A stretch of DNA of 64,000 bases from positions 3,906,001 to 3,970,000 of the forward strand of contig NZ_CP130720.1 of NCBI RefSeq assembly GCF_035984415.1, in the 5' to 3' direction. This DNA is from Streptomyces sp. NBC_01296. Lineage in GTDB: Bacteria > Actinomycetota > Actinomycetes > Streptomycetales > Streptomycetaceae. This document shows positions 1-9,230 of this stretch, piece after piece. The stretch's first letter is position 1; every line of letters begins with the position of its first letter. Position numbers and translations under genes: made by a program. The notes below the pieces were generated by a model, which saw nothing but the letters and a program-made list of their open reading frames with translations, was not told where the DNA came from and did no database searches.

Positions 1-106
1 CGGTCACTGCGGGGTCTCCCGAAGGCTCGATAAGGGGTGCCCAACGGCACAGGACATGTGCAGTCTATGCAGCGAGAGAGATCACGAACCCGAAGGGCTG
101 CTCCCG

Positions 107-643
107 ATGACCACCTCGCCTGCTTCGCCCGCCTCGCTCCCCGTCGTACAGCTGCGCGTGCCCACCGATGAGGACGCGCGGGCCTGGCACGGGGTCTTCG
201 ACGACCCCGACGTCATGGAGTTCCTCGGCGGTCCCGCCGAGCTGTCCCTGTACGAGGAGTTCACCGCGCGGCAGCGGATGCACGACGCACTGCTCGGCTA
301 CTGCCTGTGGACGCTGCTGGACGCGGAGGGTGCGGTGATCGGTTTCACGGGCGCGCAGCCGTGGCCGGCGGAGAAGGAGTGGGGCCCGGTGGGCGAGATC
401 GAGATCGGCTGGCGCCTGGCCCGCTCCGCCTGGGGCCAGGGCTACGCGTACGCCGCGGCGCTGGCCACCCTCGACCGGCTCCGGGAGGCGGGCGTTCCGC
501 AGGTGGTGGCGATGATCAACGACGAGAACCGGCGCTCGATAGCGGTCGCCGAGCGGCTGGGCATGAAGCTCGCAGAACGCTTCCTCCTCCCGAACGGCCT
601 CCGCTACGGCCGCCGCTACGAACTGTCCCTCGCGCCCGAGTGA
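107..643 (+). CDS. GNAT family N-acetyltransferase (RimJ-like)
   Basis: A 178-residue protein with the GNAT fold, which transfers an acetyl group from acetyl-CoA to an amine. The substrate cannot be told; the layout (LRVPTDEDARAW near the start, a GWRLARSAWGQGYAYAAA acetyl-CoA-binding segment, then INDENRRSIAVAERLGM) matches the RimJ/RimL branch that acetylates ribosomal proteins or small amines. The ATG at 107 is preferred because an upstream in-frame ATG at 56 would add a non-conserved tail. The gene is convergent with the glutaminase gene, with about 30 bp between the stops. The first 106 bases of the window hold no recognisable gene. Confidence 0.85.
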   Translation: MTTSPASPASLPVVQLRVPTDEDARAWHGVFDDPDVMEFLGGPAELSLYEEFTARQRMHDALLGYCLWTLLDAEGAVIGFTGAQPWPAEKEWGPVGEIEIGWRLARSAWGQGYAYAAALATLDRLREAGVPQVVAMINDENRRSIAVAERLGMKLAERFLLPNGLRYGRRYELSLAPE

Positions 644-673
644 CCCCTGCCGGCCCCGGGACGCGGGAGGCGG

Positions 674-1585
674 TCAGAAGACGGAAAGGCCCGTCAGGGT
701 CGTGAAGCGGTCGAGAGCGGCTGCCGCTGCGACGGAGTTGCCGTGGAGGTCGAGGCCCGGGCTCCACGCGGCCAGCGTGCAGCGGCCCGGGACGACCGCC
801 ACGATCCCGCCGCCCACGCCGCTCTTGCCCGGCAGGCCGACGCGGTACGCGAACTCCCCCGCCGCGTCGTACGTCCCACAGGTCAGCATCACCGCGTTGA
901 CCTGCTTCGCCTCGCTGCGCGTGAGGAGACGGGAGCCGTCCGCGCGCAGCCCGTGGCGGGCCAGGAAGCGGCCCGCCCGCGCCAGGTCGGCGCAGGACAT
1001 CTCGATCGAGCACTGCCAGAAGTAGTGGTCGAGCAGCGCGGGCACGGGGTTGTCGATGTTCCCGTACGAGGCCATGAAGTGCGCCAGCGCGGCATTGCGG
1101 TCCCCGTGCTCCTGCTCCGAGGCCGCCACCTCCGCGTCGAAGCCGAGGTCCGGGTTCCCGCTCTCCTCCTGGAGGAACTTCAGGAGCTCGCTGCTCGCGT
1201 CGCCCGTCAGGGTCTGCAGCCGGTCGGTGACCACGAGCGCGCCCGCGTTGATGAACGGATTGCGCGGGATGCCGTTCTCGTACTCGAGCTGCACGAGGGA
1301 GTTGAACGGGTTGCCCGACGGCTCCCGGCCGACCTTCTCCCACAGGCTGTCGCCGCCCTCGGCCAGCGCCAGGGCCAGGGCGAAGACCTTGGTGATCGAC
1401 TGGGCGGAGAACGGAACCTCCCAGTCCCCCACTCCGAAGACGTTGCCGTCGAGATCGGCGACGGCCATCCCGAACTGCCCGGGATCCACGGACGCGAGCG
1501 CCGGGATGTACTCGGCCGGGGTGCCGCTGCCCACCAACGGGGCGACGTCCGCCGCGATCTGCTCGAGGAGGGCCTGGTAGTCCAC
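674..1585 (-). CDS. glsA: Glutaminase (GlsA family)
   Basis: Hydrolyses L-glutamine to glutamate and ammonia in the cytoplasm. The 303-residue length fits the serine-dependent beta-lactamase-like glutaminase family. SAQSITKVFALALAL contains the catalytic SxxK pair, and EPSGNPFNSLVQLE, NPFINAGALVV and GLPGKSGVGGGI are family blocks. The start is taken as GTG at 1585 (protein VDYQALLEQ), 5 bases after the menG stop, so translation is probably coupled to menG. Longer readings in this frame would overlap menG. Pairing with menG looks like shared transcription rather than a shared pathway. Confidence 0.9.
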   Translation of the reverse strand: MDYQALLEQIAADVAPLVGSGTPAEYIPALASVDPGQFGMAVADLDGNVFGVGDWEVPFSAQSITKVFALALALAEGGDSLWEKVGREPSGNPFNSLVQLEYENGIPRNPFINAGALVVTDRLQTLTGDASSELLKFLQEESGNPDLGFDAEVAASEQEHGDRNAALAHFMASYGNIDNPVPALLDHYFWQCSIEMSCADLARAGRFLARHGLRADGSRLLTRSEAKQVNAVMLTCGTYDAAGEFAYRVGLPGKSGVGGGIVAVVPGRCTLAAWSPGLDLHGNSVAAAAALDRFTTLTGLSVF

Positions 1586-1590
1586 GCTCC

Positions 1591-2283
1591 CTACGCCTTG
1601 AAACCGCGGTGCAGCGCGACGATCCCGCCGCTCAGGTTGCGCCAGGCGACCTTGGACCAGCCGGCCTTCTGCAGCAGCGCGGCCAGCGCCGGCTGGTCCG
1701 GCCACTCGCGGATCGACTCGGCGAGGTACACGTACGCGTCGGGGTTGGAGGACACGGCGCGGGCCACCGGCGGCAGGGCGCGCATCAGGTACTCCATGTA
1801 CACCGTGCGGAACGGAGCCCACGTCGGCTGCGAGAACTCGCAGATGACGACCTGGCCGCCGGGCTTGGTCACCCGGTGGAGCTCGCGCAGCGCGGCGTCG
1901 GTGTCCTGCACGTTCCGCAGCCCGAAGGAGATCGTCACCGTGTCGAAGACGTCGTCCTTGAACGGCAGCTTCGTCGCGTCGCCCGCGGTCAGCGGCAGCC
2001 AGGCGTGCCGCTTCTTGCCCTCGCGCAGCATGCCGAGGGAGAAGTCGCAGGGGACGACGTACGCGCCCGTCGCGGCGAACGGCAGCGAGGAGGTCGCGGT
2101 TCCGGCAGCCAGGTCCAGCACCTTGTGCCCGGGGCGCGCACCGACCGCCTTGGCGACCTCCTTGCGCCACAGGCGGGCCTGCCCGAGGGAGAGGACGTCG
2201 TTGGTGAGATCGTAGTTCGCCGCCACACCGTCGAACATGGAGGCGACTTCGTGCGGCTGCTTGTCCAGGGAAGCGCGGGTCAC
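1591..2283 (-). CDS. menG: Demethylmenaquinone methyltransferase
   Basis: SAM-dependent C-methylation of demethylmenaquinone to menaquinone, the last step of both the Men and futalosine routes. The 230-residue protein has the UbiE/MenG family opening (VASMFDGVAANYDLTNDVLSLGQ), the SAM-binding VLDLAAGTATSS loop, FGLRNVQD and the C-terminal SGGIVALHRGFK. The GTG at 2283 gives the usual family N-terminus TRASLDKQPHEV; an ATG 30 codons upstream adds a proline-rich tail unlike the family. Glutaminase follows within 5 bases. It completes a pathway whose other genes are spread through this window. Confidence 0.93.
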   Translation of the reverse strand: MTRASLDKQPHEVASMFDGVAANYDLTNDVLSLGQARLWRKEVAKAVGARPGHKVLDLAAGTATSSLPFAATGAYVVPCDFSLGMLREGKKRHAWLPLTAGDATKLPFKDDVFDTVTISFGLRNVQDTDAALRELHRVTKPGGQVVICEFSQPTWAPFRTVYMEYLMRALPPVARAVSSNPDAYVYLAESIREWPDQPALAALLQKAGWSKVAWRNLSGGIVALHRGFKA

Positions 2284-2525
2284 TGGCGTTGGCCCCTCAG
2301 GTGCGGTGTGGTGCGGGTGGGCGGATACCGGGCCATTCTCGCAGGCGCCCCCAGGCCCCACCGCCGGGGGCACAACTGGCCCGAAGGACAGTTACGCGGA
2401 GCCCGCGCGCCCGCGTTGACTGGCCGGTACAGGCTGACAAGGCCTACCGAAACGCAGCATTCACGGGCATTTTCACGACCACGTTCGTGAAGATCTCGAA
2501 GATATTGACGAACAAAGGGTTCACG

Positions 2526-3431
2526 ATGCCGGCAGGCCATTCCACCGGTCGACGCTCCGCCCTCGGCCCCCGCGCCAAGCGCCGGGCCGAGCGGCGCAGG
2601 CGGCTGCGCCGTACGCTCCTCGGCTCGGCCGCGGTGGTCGCCGTCTCGGCGACCGCGTACGCGATCGTGCCGCTGGACGACGCCGCCCCCGTCTCCGACA
2701 GCGTGGCCGCGCCGGCTGCCGCATCGCCCTCCCAGGATCCCGCCGCCGCTCCGTCCCCGTCGGCCTCGCCCGCCTCGCCCGCGGCCGGGCAGCCCTCCGC
2801 CGCCGCGCCCGACCCGGGCGCCGCGCCGTCGAAGCCGGGCGGCGGCAGCTCGGCCCCGACGGTCCCCCAGTCCGGGCCGGGGGTGTTCGCGGCGTCCTCG
2901 CGCACCGGGCAGCCGCAGGGCAAGGGGCCCGCCCGCCGCTGGCGGATCGAGGTGGAGGAGGGCAGCGGGGTCGACGCCAACGCCGCCGCCCAGTCGGTGG
3001 AGGCGATCCTCGGGGACCCGCGCGGCTGGATCAAGGACCCGGCGTACGGCTTCCAGCTCGTCGGGGCCGGCCAGCCGGTGGACTTCACGGTGAAGATCGC
3101 CACACCCAAGACCACCGACCGGCTGTGCGAGGTGGTCACCCCGGAGCTCGTCGGCGAGACCAACTGCCGGGCCGGTCACACGGTCGTGGTGAACCTCAAG
3201 CGCTGGCAAGAGGGATCTCCGCAGTTCAAGGGCCCTGTGGAGGAGTACCGGGCGCTGATCGTCAACCACGAGGTGGGCCACGAGATAGGCCGCGACCACG
3301 AGACCTGCCCGGGCCCCGGCAAACCCGCTCCGGCGATGATGCAGCAGATCAAGGGGCTGCTCGGCTGCCAGGCGAATGCGTGGCCGTTCGACGGAAATGG
3401 AACCTACCTGTCGGGACCGGCCGTCCCTTAG
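2526..3431 (+). CDS. Secreted DUF3152 protein with zinc-metalloprotease-like motif
   Basis: A 301-residue exported or membrane-anchored protein. An arginine-rich N-terminus (about residues 12-28) is followed by one hydrophobic segment (LLGSAAVVAVSATAYAI), a long Ala/Pro/Ser linker, and a DUF3152 domain. The domain contains NHEVGHEIGRDHE, an extended HExxHxxxxxH zinc signature like that of metzincins, so a zinc peptidase activity is plausible but unproven. Cysteine pairs (LCEV, TNCRAGH, ETCPGPG, LLGCQA) suggest disulfides outside the cell. The ATG at 2526 has AAAGGG just upstream. The gene is divergent from menG across a 242-bp gap. Confidence 0.8.
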   Translation: MPAGHSTGRRSALGPRAKRRAERRRRLRRTLLGSAAVVAVSATAYAIVPLDDAAPVSDSVAAPAAASPSQDPAAAPSPSASPASPAAGQPSAAAPDPGAAPSKPGGGSSAPTVPQSGPGVFAASSRTGQPQGKGPARRWRIEVEEGSGVDANAAAQSVEAILGDPRGWIKDPAYGFQLVGAGQPVDFTVKIATPKTTDRLCEVVTPELVGETNCRAGHTVVVNLKRWQEGSPQFKGPVEEYRALIVNHEVGHEIGRDHETCPGPGKPAPAMMQQIKGLLGCQANAWPFDGNGTYLSGPAVP

Positions 3432-3492
3432 GGCACAGGGAGGGCCGATGGGTTGACCGCAGGGGCATCGGCCGGGGGTGAGGAGTGGAACC

Positions 3493-3762
3493 GTGCGCGT
3501 CGTCAGCTTCAGCGTCCCGGCCTGGTTCCCGCCCCGGACCGGGGAGGAGGTACGGCGCGAAGTCCAGCTCACCGAGCAGGAGTCGGCCGTGTTCCTGTGC
3601 CTGGCGACCGGTGCCTCCAACGCGGAACTCGCCGGGGAGCTGCAGCTGTCCGTCAGCACGGTCAAGTTCCACGTCCACAACATACGGGCGAAGCTGGGCG
3701 GGATCAGCCGCCTCCAGGCCTGCCTCCTGGCCGCCCTGGCCCGCGAGGGCGTCAGAACCTAG
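3493..3762 (+). CDS. Small LuxR-type HTH regulator
   Basis: An 89-residue protein that is mostly a LuxR/NarL helix-turn-helix domain: LTEQESAVFLCLATGASNAE, then LSVSTVKFHVHNIRAKLG. It has no receiver or sensor domain, like other stand-alone LuxR-type regulators (GerE class) in actinobacteria. The GTG at 3493 has GGAGTGG 5 bases upstream; an in-frame GTG at 3478 would add five residues. The stop lies 12 bp from the convergent amidohydrolase-like gene. Its target is unknown. Confidence 0.75.
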   Translation: MRVVSFSVPAWFPPRTGEEVRREVQLTEQESAVFLCLATGASNAELAGELQLSVSTVKFHVHNIRAKLGGISRLQACLLAALAREGVRT

Positions 3763-3774
3763 GGCGGACATCCC

Positions 3775-4425
3775 CTAGCGGCGGCGGTGCAGGAGGCGGC
3801 CGGTGACGACCGTGGCCACGCAGGTGGTGGCACCCCGGTCCAGCAGTGCCCCGGTGTCGGGGGCCGCGAACACCGCGAAACGGGCCGGGGCGCCCGGCTC
3901 CAGGATGCCGAAGAAGGCCTGCTCGGCCGTGTCCCGGCCGGCGAACGGGTCCAGCGACGGCGGGTCCGGGGACACCGCGGCCGCCGGCGGGAGCAGCGTC
4001 AGCCCCGAGCGGACCACGGCCGTCCGCACCGCCGGGATCGTGAGCCGCCCGGCCACCGCCACCACCCCGCGGGCCAGCAGCTTCTGCGTGGCCCGGCGGG
4101 CGCTGTTGCCCCAGCGGGACTCGGTCAGCTTCAGCTCCGCCAGCGCCTCGGCGCCGGTGATCGGACCGGCGCCGAGCTCGGTGGTCTCGTACGGGTCGTC
4201 CGGGTAGTACGTGCGCTCCAGCAGTACGTCCGCCCCGCGCACGAGCAGCCCCGGGGTCAGCACCCCGGGCCAGCGCCGGACCCGCGCGTGCGGGAACTCC
4301 GCGGCGAGCTCCGTGTACGGGCCCACGCGGGCGATCACGTCGCCGTCGACGAGGACCGCCCCGCCCGGCAGCGCGGCGGAACCGGCCCCCGGGACGAGGA
4401 GTTCGGCGGTGTGGAGGGTCAGCAC
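3775..4425 (-). CDS. Amidohydrolase-like (imidazolonepropionase-type) short protein
   Basis: A 216-residue protein that looks like the small beta-sandwich composite domain of an amidohydrolase (MLTLHTAELLVPG, then GGAVLVDGDVIARVG and GVLTPGLLV). A normal amidohydrolase would continue PGLVDxHxH after that point; here it continues VRGADVLLERTYYPD, and no HxH metal ligand pair is visible. The C-terminus (GAPARFAVFAAPDTGALLDRG) matches the returning half of the sandwich. The protein therefore appears to lack the catalytic barrel. It follows mqnC by 34 bp on the same strand and is probably co-transcribed, which raises but does not show a link to menaquinone synthesis. GTG start. Confidence 0.65.
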   Translation of the reverse strand: MLTLHTAELLVPGAGSAALPGGAVLVDGDVIARVGPYTELAAEFPHARVRRWPGVLTPGLLVRGADVLLERTYYPDDPYETTELGAGPITGAEALAELKLTESRWGNSARRATQKLLARGVVAVAGRLTIPAVRTAVVRSGLTLLPPAAAVSPDPPSLDPFAGRDTAEQAFFGILEPGAPARFAVFAAPDTGALLDRGATTCVATVVTGRLLHRRR

Positions 4426-4459
4426 GGGTGCGTCAGTCCGTCGTCAGGTCGTCGCGTCG

Positions 4460-5659
4460 TCAGTTCGTCGAGATGAGCTTCAGCTCGGGGTGCGCCGTGC
4501 CGCCCTCGATCGCGGTGGACGAGATGTGCGAGACCACGCGGTCGTCGACCGGGTCGTTCGCCGGGTCGTCGTGCACGAGGAGGTGCTCGTACGTCGTCGC
4601 GCGCTGCGCGGGGACGCGACCCGCCTTGCGGATCAGGTCGATGATCTCCTGGCGGTTGGAGCGGTGCTTGGCACCGGCCGAGGAGACCACGTTCTCCTCG
4701 AGCATGATCGAGCCGAGGTCGTCCGCTCCGTAGTGCAGCGAGAGCTGGCCCGCCTCCTTGCCCACGGTGAGCCAGGAGCCCTGGATGTGGGCGATGTTGT
4801 CGAGGAAGAGCCGCGCGATCGCGATCATCCGCAGGTACTCGAAGACCGTCGCCTGGGTCCGGCCCTTGAGGTGGTTGTTCTCGGGCTGGTACGTGTACGG
4901 GATGAACGCGCGGAAGCCACCCGTCCGGTCCTGCGTGTCGCGGATCATCGCGATGTGCTCGATGCGCTCGGCGTTGGTCTCGCCGGTGCCCATCAGCATG
5001 GTGGAGGTCGACTCCACGCCCAGCGCGTGGGCGATCTCCATGATCTCCAGCCAGCGCTCGCCGGACTCCTTCAGCGGGGCGATCGCCTTGCGCGGCCGCT
5101 CCGGCAGGAGTTCGGCGCCGGCGCCCGCGAACGAGTCGAGGCCGGCCGCGTGGATGCGGCGGATGGCCTCCTGCGCGGAGACGCCGGAGATGCGGGCCAT
5201 GTGGTCGACCTCGGAGGCGCCGAGGGAGTGGATGACCAGCTGCGGGAACGCCTTCTTGATGGCGGAGAAGTGCTCCTCGTAGTACTCCACGCCGTAGTCC
5301 GGGTGGTGCCCGCCCTGGAACATGATCTGCGTGCCGCCGAGCTCCACGGTCTCCGCGCAGCGGCGCAGGATGTCGTCGAGGTCGCGGGACCAGCCCTTCT
5401 TGGTGTCCTTCGGGGCCGCGTAGAAGGCACAGAACTTGCACGCCGTGACGCACACGTTGGTGTAGTTGATGTTGCGCTCGATGATGTACGTCGCGATGTG
5501 CTCGGTGCCGGCGTAGCGGCGTCGGCGCACCGCGTCGGCCGCCTGGCCGAGCGCGTGCAGCGGGGCGTCCCGGTAGAGGTCGAGCGCCTCTTCCTTGGTG
5601 ATCCGGCCCCCTGCGGCGGCGCGGTCGAGGACAGACTGGAGAGCGGCCTGGTCGGTCAC
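4460..5659 (-). CDS. mqnC: Cyclic dehypoxanthinyl futalosine synthase (radical SAM)
   Basis: Radical SAM enzyme of the futalosine pathway that cyclises dehypoxanthine futalosine to the spiro compound cyclic DHFL. Cys70, Cys74 and Cys77 (VCVTACKFCAFY) form the CxxxCxxC cluster-binding motif. The 399-residue length and blocks such as GTQIMFQGGHHPDYG and ENNHLKGRTQATVFEYLRM fit the family. The GTG at 5659 has AAGGTGA about 8 bases upstream. The next gene downstream is the amidohydrolase-like gene; upstream, an 87-bp gap separates it from the Ser/Thr kinase gene, also on this strand. Confidence 0.95.
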   Translation of the reverse strand: MTDQAALQSVLDRAAAGGRITKEEALDLYRDAPLHALGQAADAVRRRRYAGTEHIATYIIERNINYTNVCVTACKFCAFYAAPKDTKKGWSRDLDDILRRCAETVELGGTQIMFQGGHHPDYGVEYYEEHFSAIKKAFPQLVIHSLGASEVDHMARISGVSAQEAIRRIHAAGLDSFAGAGAELLPERPRKAIAPLKESGERWLEIMEIAHALGVESTSTMLMGTGETNAERIEHIAMIRDTQDRTGGFRAFIPYTYQPENNHLKGRTQATVFEYLRMIAIARLFLDNIAHIQGSWLTVGKEAGQLSLHYGADDLGSIMLEENVVSSAGAKHRSNRQEIIDLIRKAGRVPAQRATTYEHLLVHDDPANDPVDDRVVSHISSTAIEGGTAHPELKLISTN

Positions 5660-5746
5660 CGGTGCGTCACCTTTCGGCGGTGTGTCAAGGCGGTGTGTCA
5701 AGAGGTACGGACCGATCCAGCCTACGCCAGGGGCCGTCCGCGGGTT

Positions 5747-7543
5747 TCAGGGGATGCGGGTCAGGTCGCCTTCGGGGTGCCCGGCCGGGCCGTCGCCCGA
5801 CTTGTAGTGGAGCGTCCCGTTGGTGTTGAGGGTGAAGCGCTCGTCGGCGGACCCGTTCGAGCAGATGCCGGGGGCCGGGTTGGGGCCGCCCGCGGTGTCC
5901 AGGACGAGGGAGCGGTCGGTGGCGGAGGCGAGCTTCCAGTCTCCGCTGCAGTCCGTGCCGAAGAGCGGGAGGATCGATTTGTCCCGGGCGACGACCTCGC
6001 CGACCTTGCCGCCCTTGATGGTGATCTCGAACTCGCTGGAGACCCCGGCGCGGGCGGTGGTGACCGTGCCCTTCCAGGTTCCGGTGAGCTCCTTGGGGAC
6101 GTCGCCTCGGGTGCCGGTCGGCGTCGCCGCCGAGGGCGTGGCCGAGCCCCCCGGGGCGGGGGTGCCGGATGCCGCCGTCGCCGGGGGCGTGGCGGCGGCA
6201 TCGCCCGACGCGTGCCGGTCGAAGTCGCCGCCCGTGCCCGGCAGCAGCCCCAACCCGTACAGCCCGCCCCCGGACAGCACGGCCAGAACGGCCGTCGCCG
6301 CGAGGACCAGTGAGCAGCTGAACCGCCGCCCGGCCGCACTGAAGCTGACCTGGCGCGCCTGGTCGGGTGCGGTCCGAGGCTGCGGCACACCGCTGCCCGC
6401 GGTCGCGGCGGGGCTCGCGTGGACGGCGCCCGGCGGCGGCCCGTAGGGGCCGTGCAGCGAGTCCGCGGGCGGACCGTACGGGCCGTACGAGGCGCCCGTC
6501 GAGCCGGCGCCGGACACGGCCGCGCTCCCGTACGAGGGGTCCGGCGCCCCGAAACCGACGGCCGGTCCCCCGTACGGGGAAGCCGTGAACGGCACCGGTC
6601 CCGAAGGGGATTCGGAGGCGGGCGCCGGGGCGGCCTGCGCGGCGGGGCCGGCCGGAGCGGCCTCCAGGTCGAGCAGGGCCACCGCCGCGCGGCTGGCCTC
6701 CTCCACCAGGGGCCCGGGAAGCCATCCGGGGGCGCGCAGGGCGTCGGCGAGCGCCTCCGCAATCGCCTCGGGCGCGGGCCGGTCGGCCGCCGCCTTGGCC
6801 AGGCAGGCGGCGATCAGCTCGCGCAGCCCGCCGGCCGGGACCGCGTCGAGGTCCGGCGGTTCGTGGACCACCTTGTAGAGCAGGGTCGCCGAGTTGTCCC
6901 CGGTGAACGGCGGCTGCCCGGTCGCCGCGAAGGCCAGCACGGCGCCGAGCGAGAACACGTCGGCCGCGCCGGTGATCCCCTTGCCGAGGATCTGTTCGGG
7001 GGACATGTAGCCGGGCGAGCCGATGGAGACGCCGGTGGAGGTGAGCGACGCCGTGCCGTCCGTGGCGCGGGCGATCCCGAAGTCGATCAGCCGGGGGCCG
7101 TCGAGGGTCAGCATCACGTTCGACGGCTTCACGTCCCGGTGGACGAGCCCCAGGCGGTGGACGGCCACCAGGGCGCGGGCCAGGCCTTCGCCGATGGCCC
7201 GTACGGAGGCCTCCGGAAGCGGACCGTGCGAGGCCACCGCGCCGCCCAGGGAGGGACCCGCCACGTACCCGGTGGCCACCCACGGGACCGGCGCCTCCGG
7301 GTCGGCGTCCAGCACGGGCGCGGTCCACTCGCCGCCGACCCGCCGGGCGGCCTCGACCTCGCGGCGGAACCGGGCGCGGAACTCCTCGTCGGAGGCGAAG
7401 TGCGGGTGCACGATCTTGACGGCCACCGTCCGGCCGCCCGTACTGCGTCCCAGGTAGACCCGCCCCATGCCACCCGAGCCGAGCCGGCCGAGCAGCCGGT
7501 ACGCGCCGATGGTCCGCGGTTCGCCGGCTTCGAGCGGCTGCAT
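5747..7543 (-). CDS. Transmembrane Ser/Thr protein kinase
   Basis: A 598-residue eukaryotic-type (Hanks) kinase. The N-terminal domain (about 13-275) has the GSGGMGRVYLG glycine loop, Lys43 in VAVKIV, HRDVKPSNVML and DFGIAR, so all catalytic motifs are present. A Pro/Ala/Gly-rich linker leads to one membrane segment (about 412-432, LVLAATAVLAVLSGGGLYGLG) and an extracellular part of about 120 residues with two cysteines, replacing the PASTA repeats of PknB-type kinases. That outer domain may sense a ligand. The gene lies between mqnC and mqnA on the same strand, separated by gaps of 87 and about 250 bp. Confidence 0.93.
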   Translation of the reverse strand: MQPLEAGEPRTIGAYRLLGRLGSGGMGRVYLGRSTGGRTVAVKIVHPHFASDEEFRARFRREVEAARRVGGEWTAPVLDADPEAPVPWVATGYVAGPSLGGAVASHGPLPEASVRAIGEGLARALVAVHRLGLVHRDVKPSNVMLTLDGPRLIDFGIARATDGTASLTSTGVSIGSPGYMSPEQILGKGITGAADVFSLGAVLAFAATGQPPFTGDNSATLLYKVVHEPPDLDAVPAGGLRELIAACLAKAAADRPAPEAIAEALADALRAPGWLPGPLVEEASRAAVALLDLEAAPAGPAAQAAPAPASESPSGPVPFTASPYGGPAVGFGAPDPSYGSAAVSGAGSTGASYGPYGPPADSLHGPYGPPPGAVHASPAATAGSGVPQPRTAPDQARQVSFSAAGRRFSCSLVLAATAVLAVLSGGGLYGLGLLPGTGGDFDRHASGDAAATPPATAASGTPAPGGSATPSAATPTGTRGDVPKELTGTWKGTVTTARAGVSSEFEITIKGGKVGEVVARDKSILPLFGTDCSGDWKLASATDRSLVLDTAGGPNPAPGICSNGSADERFTLNTNGTLHYKSGDGPAGHPEGDLTRIP

Positions 7544-7795
7544 CGCGTCCCCCTCCCCCGTCGGTCCCTGATCGCCAAGAGCACCTTAGGGGGTGTCACG
7601 GGCCTGCCGAGGTGGATCCGGCGGGCTCGAACCCGCATCGGGGTCCGCGCATTCCGGCGGGGCGGCGGACGGGAAGCGGGCGGAAAAGTGAAAAGAGGAG
7701 GAATTCCCGGGAAACGGCATATCCCCACTACCGGAACCCGGTCTACCGCCCGGTAATTCGATCGGCAGAAGGGGCCGGAAGCGAGCCGGAAGTGA

Positions 7796-8659
<864 letters not shown>

Positions 8660-8803
8660 ATCGCGAGACTAGCCCCCGGGTCTCCGTCAGCCTTCGGGCG
8701 GCCCTCAAACGTCCGGGTGACGTGATCCTTCCCTCTGGTCTCCGCCACAGGGTGCGTGCTAGGCTCGTCGCAAGTTGCAGTTTGGTTTCCCTTGCAGTAC
8801 GAG

Positions 8804-8840
8804 GCCTGCGGAGAATGTGACCCGCAGGCTTTTGTAGTTT
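8804..8840 (+). promoter_or_regulatory. Terminator-like hairpin in the cold-shock gene leader
   Basis: An 8-bp perfect stem, GCCTGCGG at 8804-8811 with CCGCAGGC at 8822-8829, and a 10-nt loop. It is followed at once by a T-rich stretch (TTTTGTAGTTTT) unusual in this GC-rich DNA. It lies 57-93 bases before the cold-shock ATG and downstream of a plausible -10 (TAGGCT, near 8760). The geometry is that of an intrinsic terminator or attenuator inside a 5' leader, which suggests conditional read-through. It could instead only be an mRNA-stabilising structure. Confidence 0.5.
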
Positions 8841-8896
8841 TCAGACTTCTTAGCAGGTTCTGGAGCAGGGCGACCCTTTGGCCCATAGGAGGGCTC

Positions 8897-9100
8897 ATGG
8901 CTACCGGAACCGTGAAGTGGTTCAACGCTGAAAAGGGCTTCGGCTTCATCGCCCAGGACGGCGGCGGCCCGGATGTCTTCGTCCACTACTCCGCGATCAA
9001 CGCCTCTGGCTTCCGCTCCCTCGAGGAGAACCAGATGGTGAACTTCGACGTCACGCAGGGTCCGAAGGGCCCGCAGGCGGAGAACGTCACCCCGGCCTAG
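8897..9100 (+). CDS. Cold-shock domain protein
   Basis: A 67-residue single-domain cold-shock protein that binds single-stranded RNA and DNA, acting as an RNA chaperone. KGFGFI (RNP1) and VFVHYSAI (RNP2) are intact, after the family opening ATGTVKWFNAEKG. A strong Shine-Dalgarno (AGGAGGG, 8887-8893) precedes the ATG. It is monocistronic: a long structured leader lies upstream and a terminator hairpin lies about 40 bp after the stop. Confidence 0.95.
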   Translation: MATGTVKWFNAEKGFGFIAQDGGGPDVFVHYSAINASGFRSLEENQMVNFDVTQGPKGPQAENVTPA

Positions 9101-9142
9101 TCGCCTGGGCCAACCAAATCGCGGTTGGATAGCAGTACCCAA

Positions 9143-9192
9143 GGAGCCCTGCCTCCTCCGTTCCGACGGAGGTCGCGGGGCTCCTGCCTTTG
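9143..9192 (+). terminator. Intrinsic terminator of the cold-shock gene
   Basis: Nested inverted repeat: outer arms GGAGCCC (9143-9149) and GGGCTCC (9178-9184), inner arms CCTCCGT (9155-9161) and ACGGAGG (9166-9172) around a TCCG loop, followed by TGCCTTTGTG. Its position 42 bases past the stop fits termination of the plus-strand transcript. Confidence 0.7.
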
Positions 9193-9230
9193 TGCGAACG
9201 CCGCAGCCCTCCCGGGTGGGGGGACGGGGC

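Noticed and set aside
3775..4425. Aminofutalosine deaminase (MqnX) assignment
   Set aside because: The metal-binding HxH and most of the barrel are absent, so the assignment to a working deaminase is not supported.
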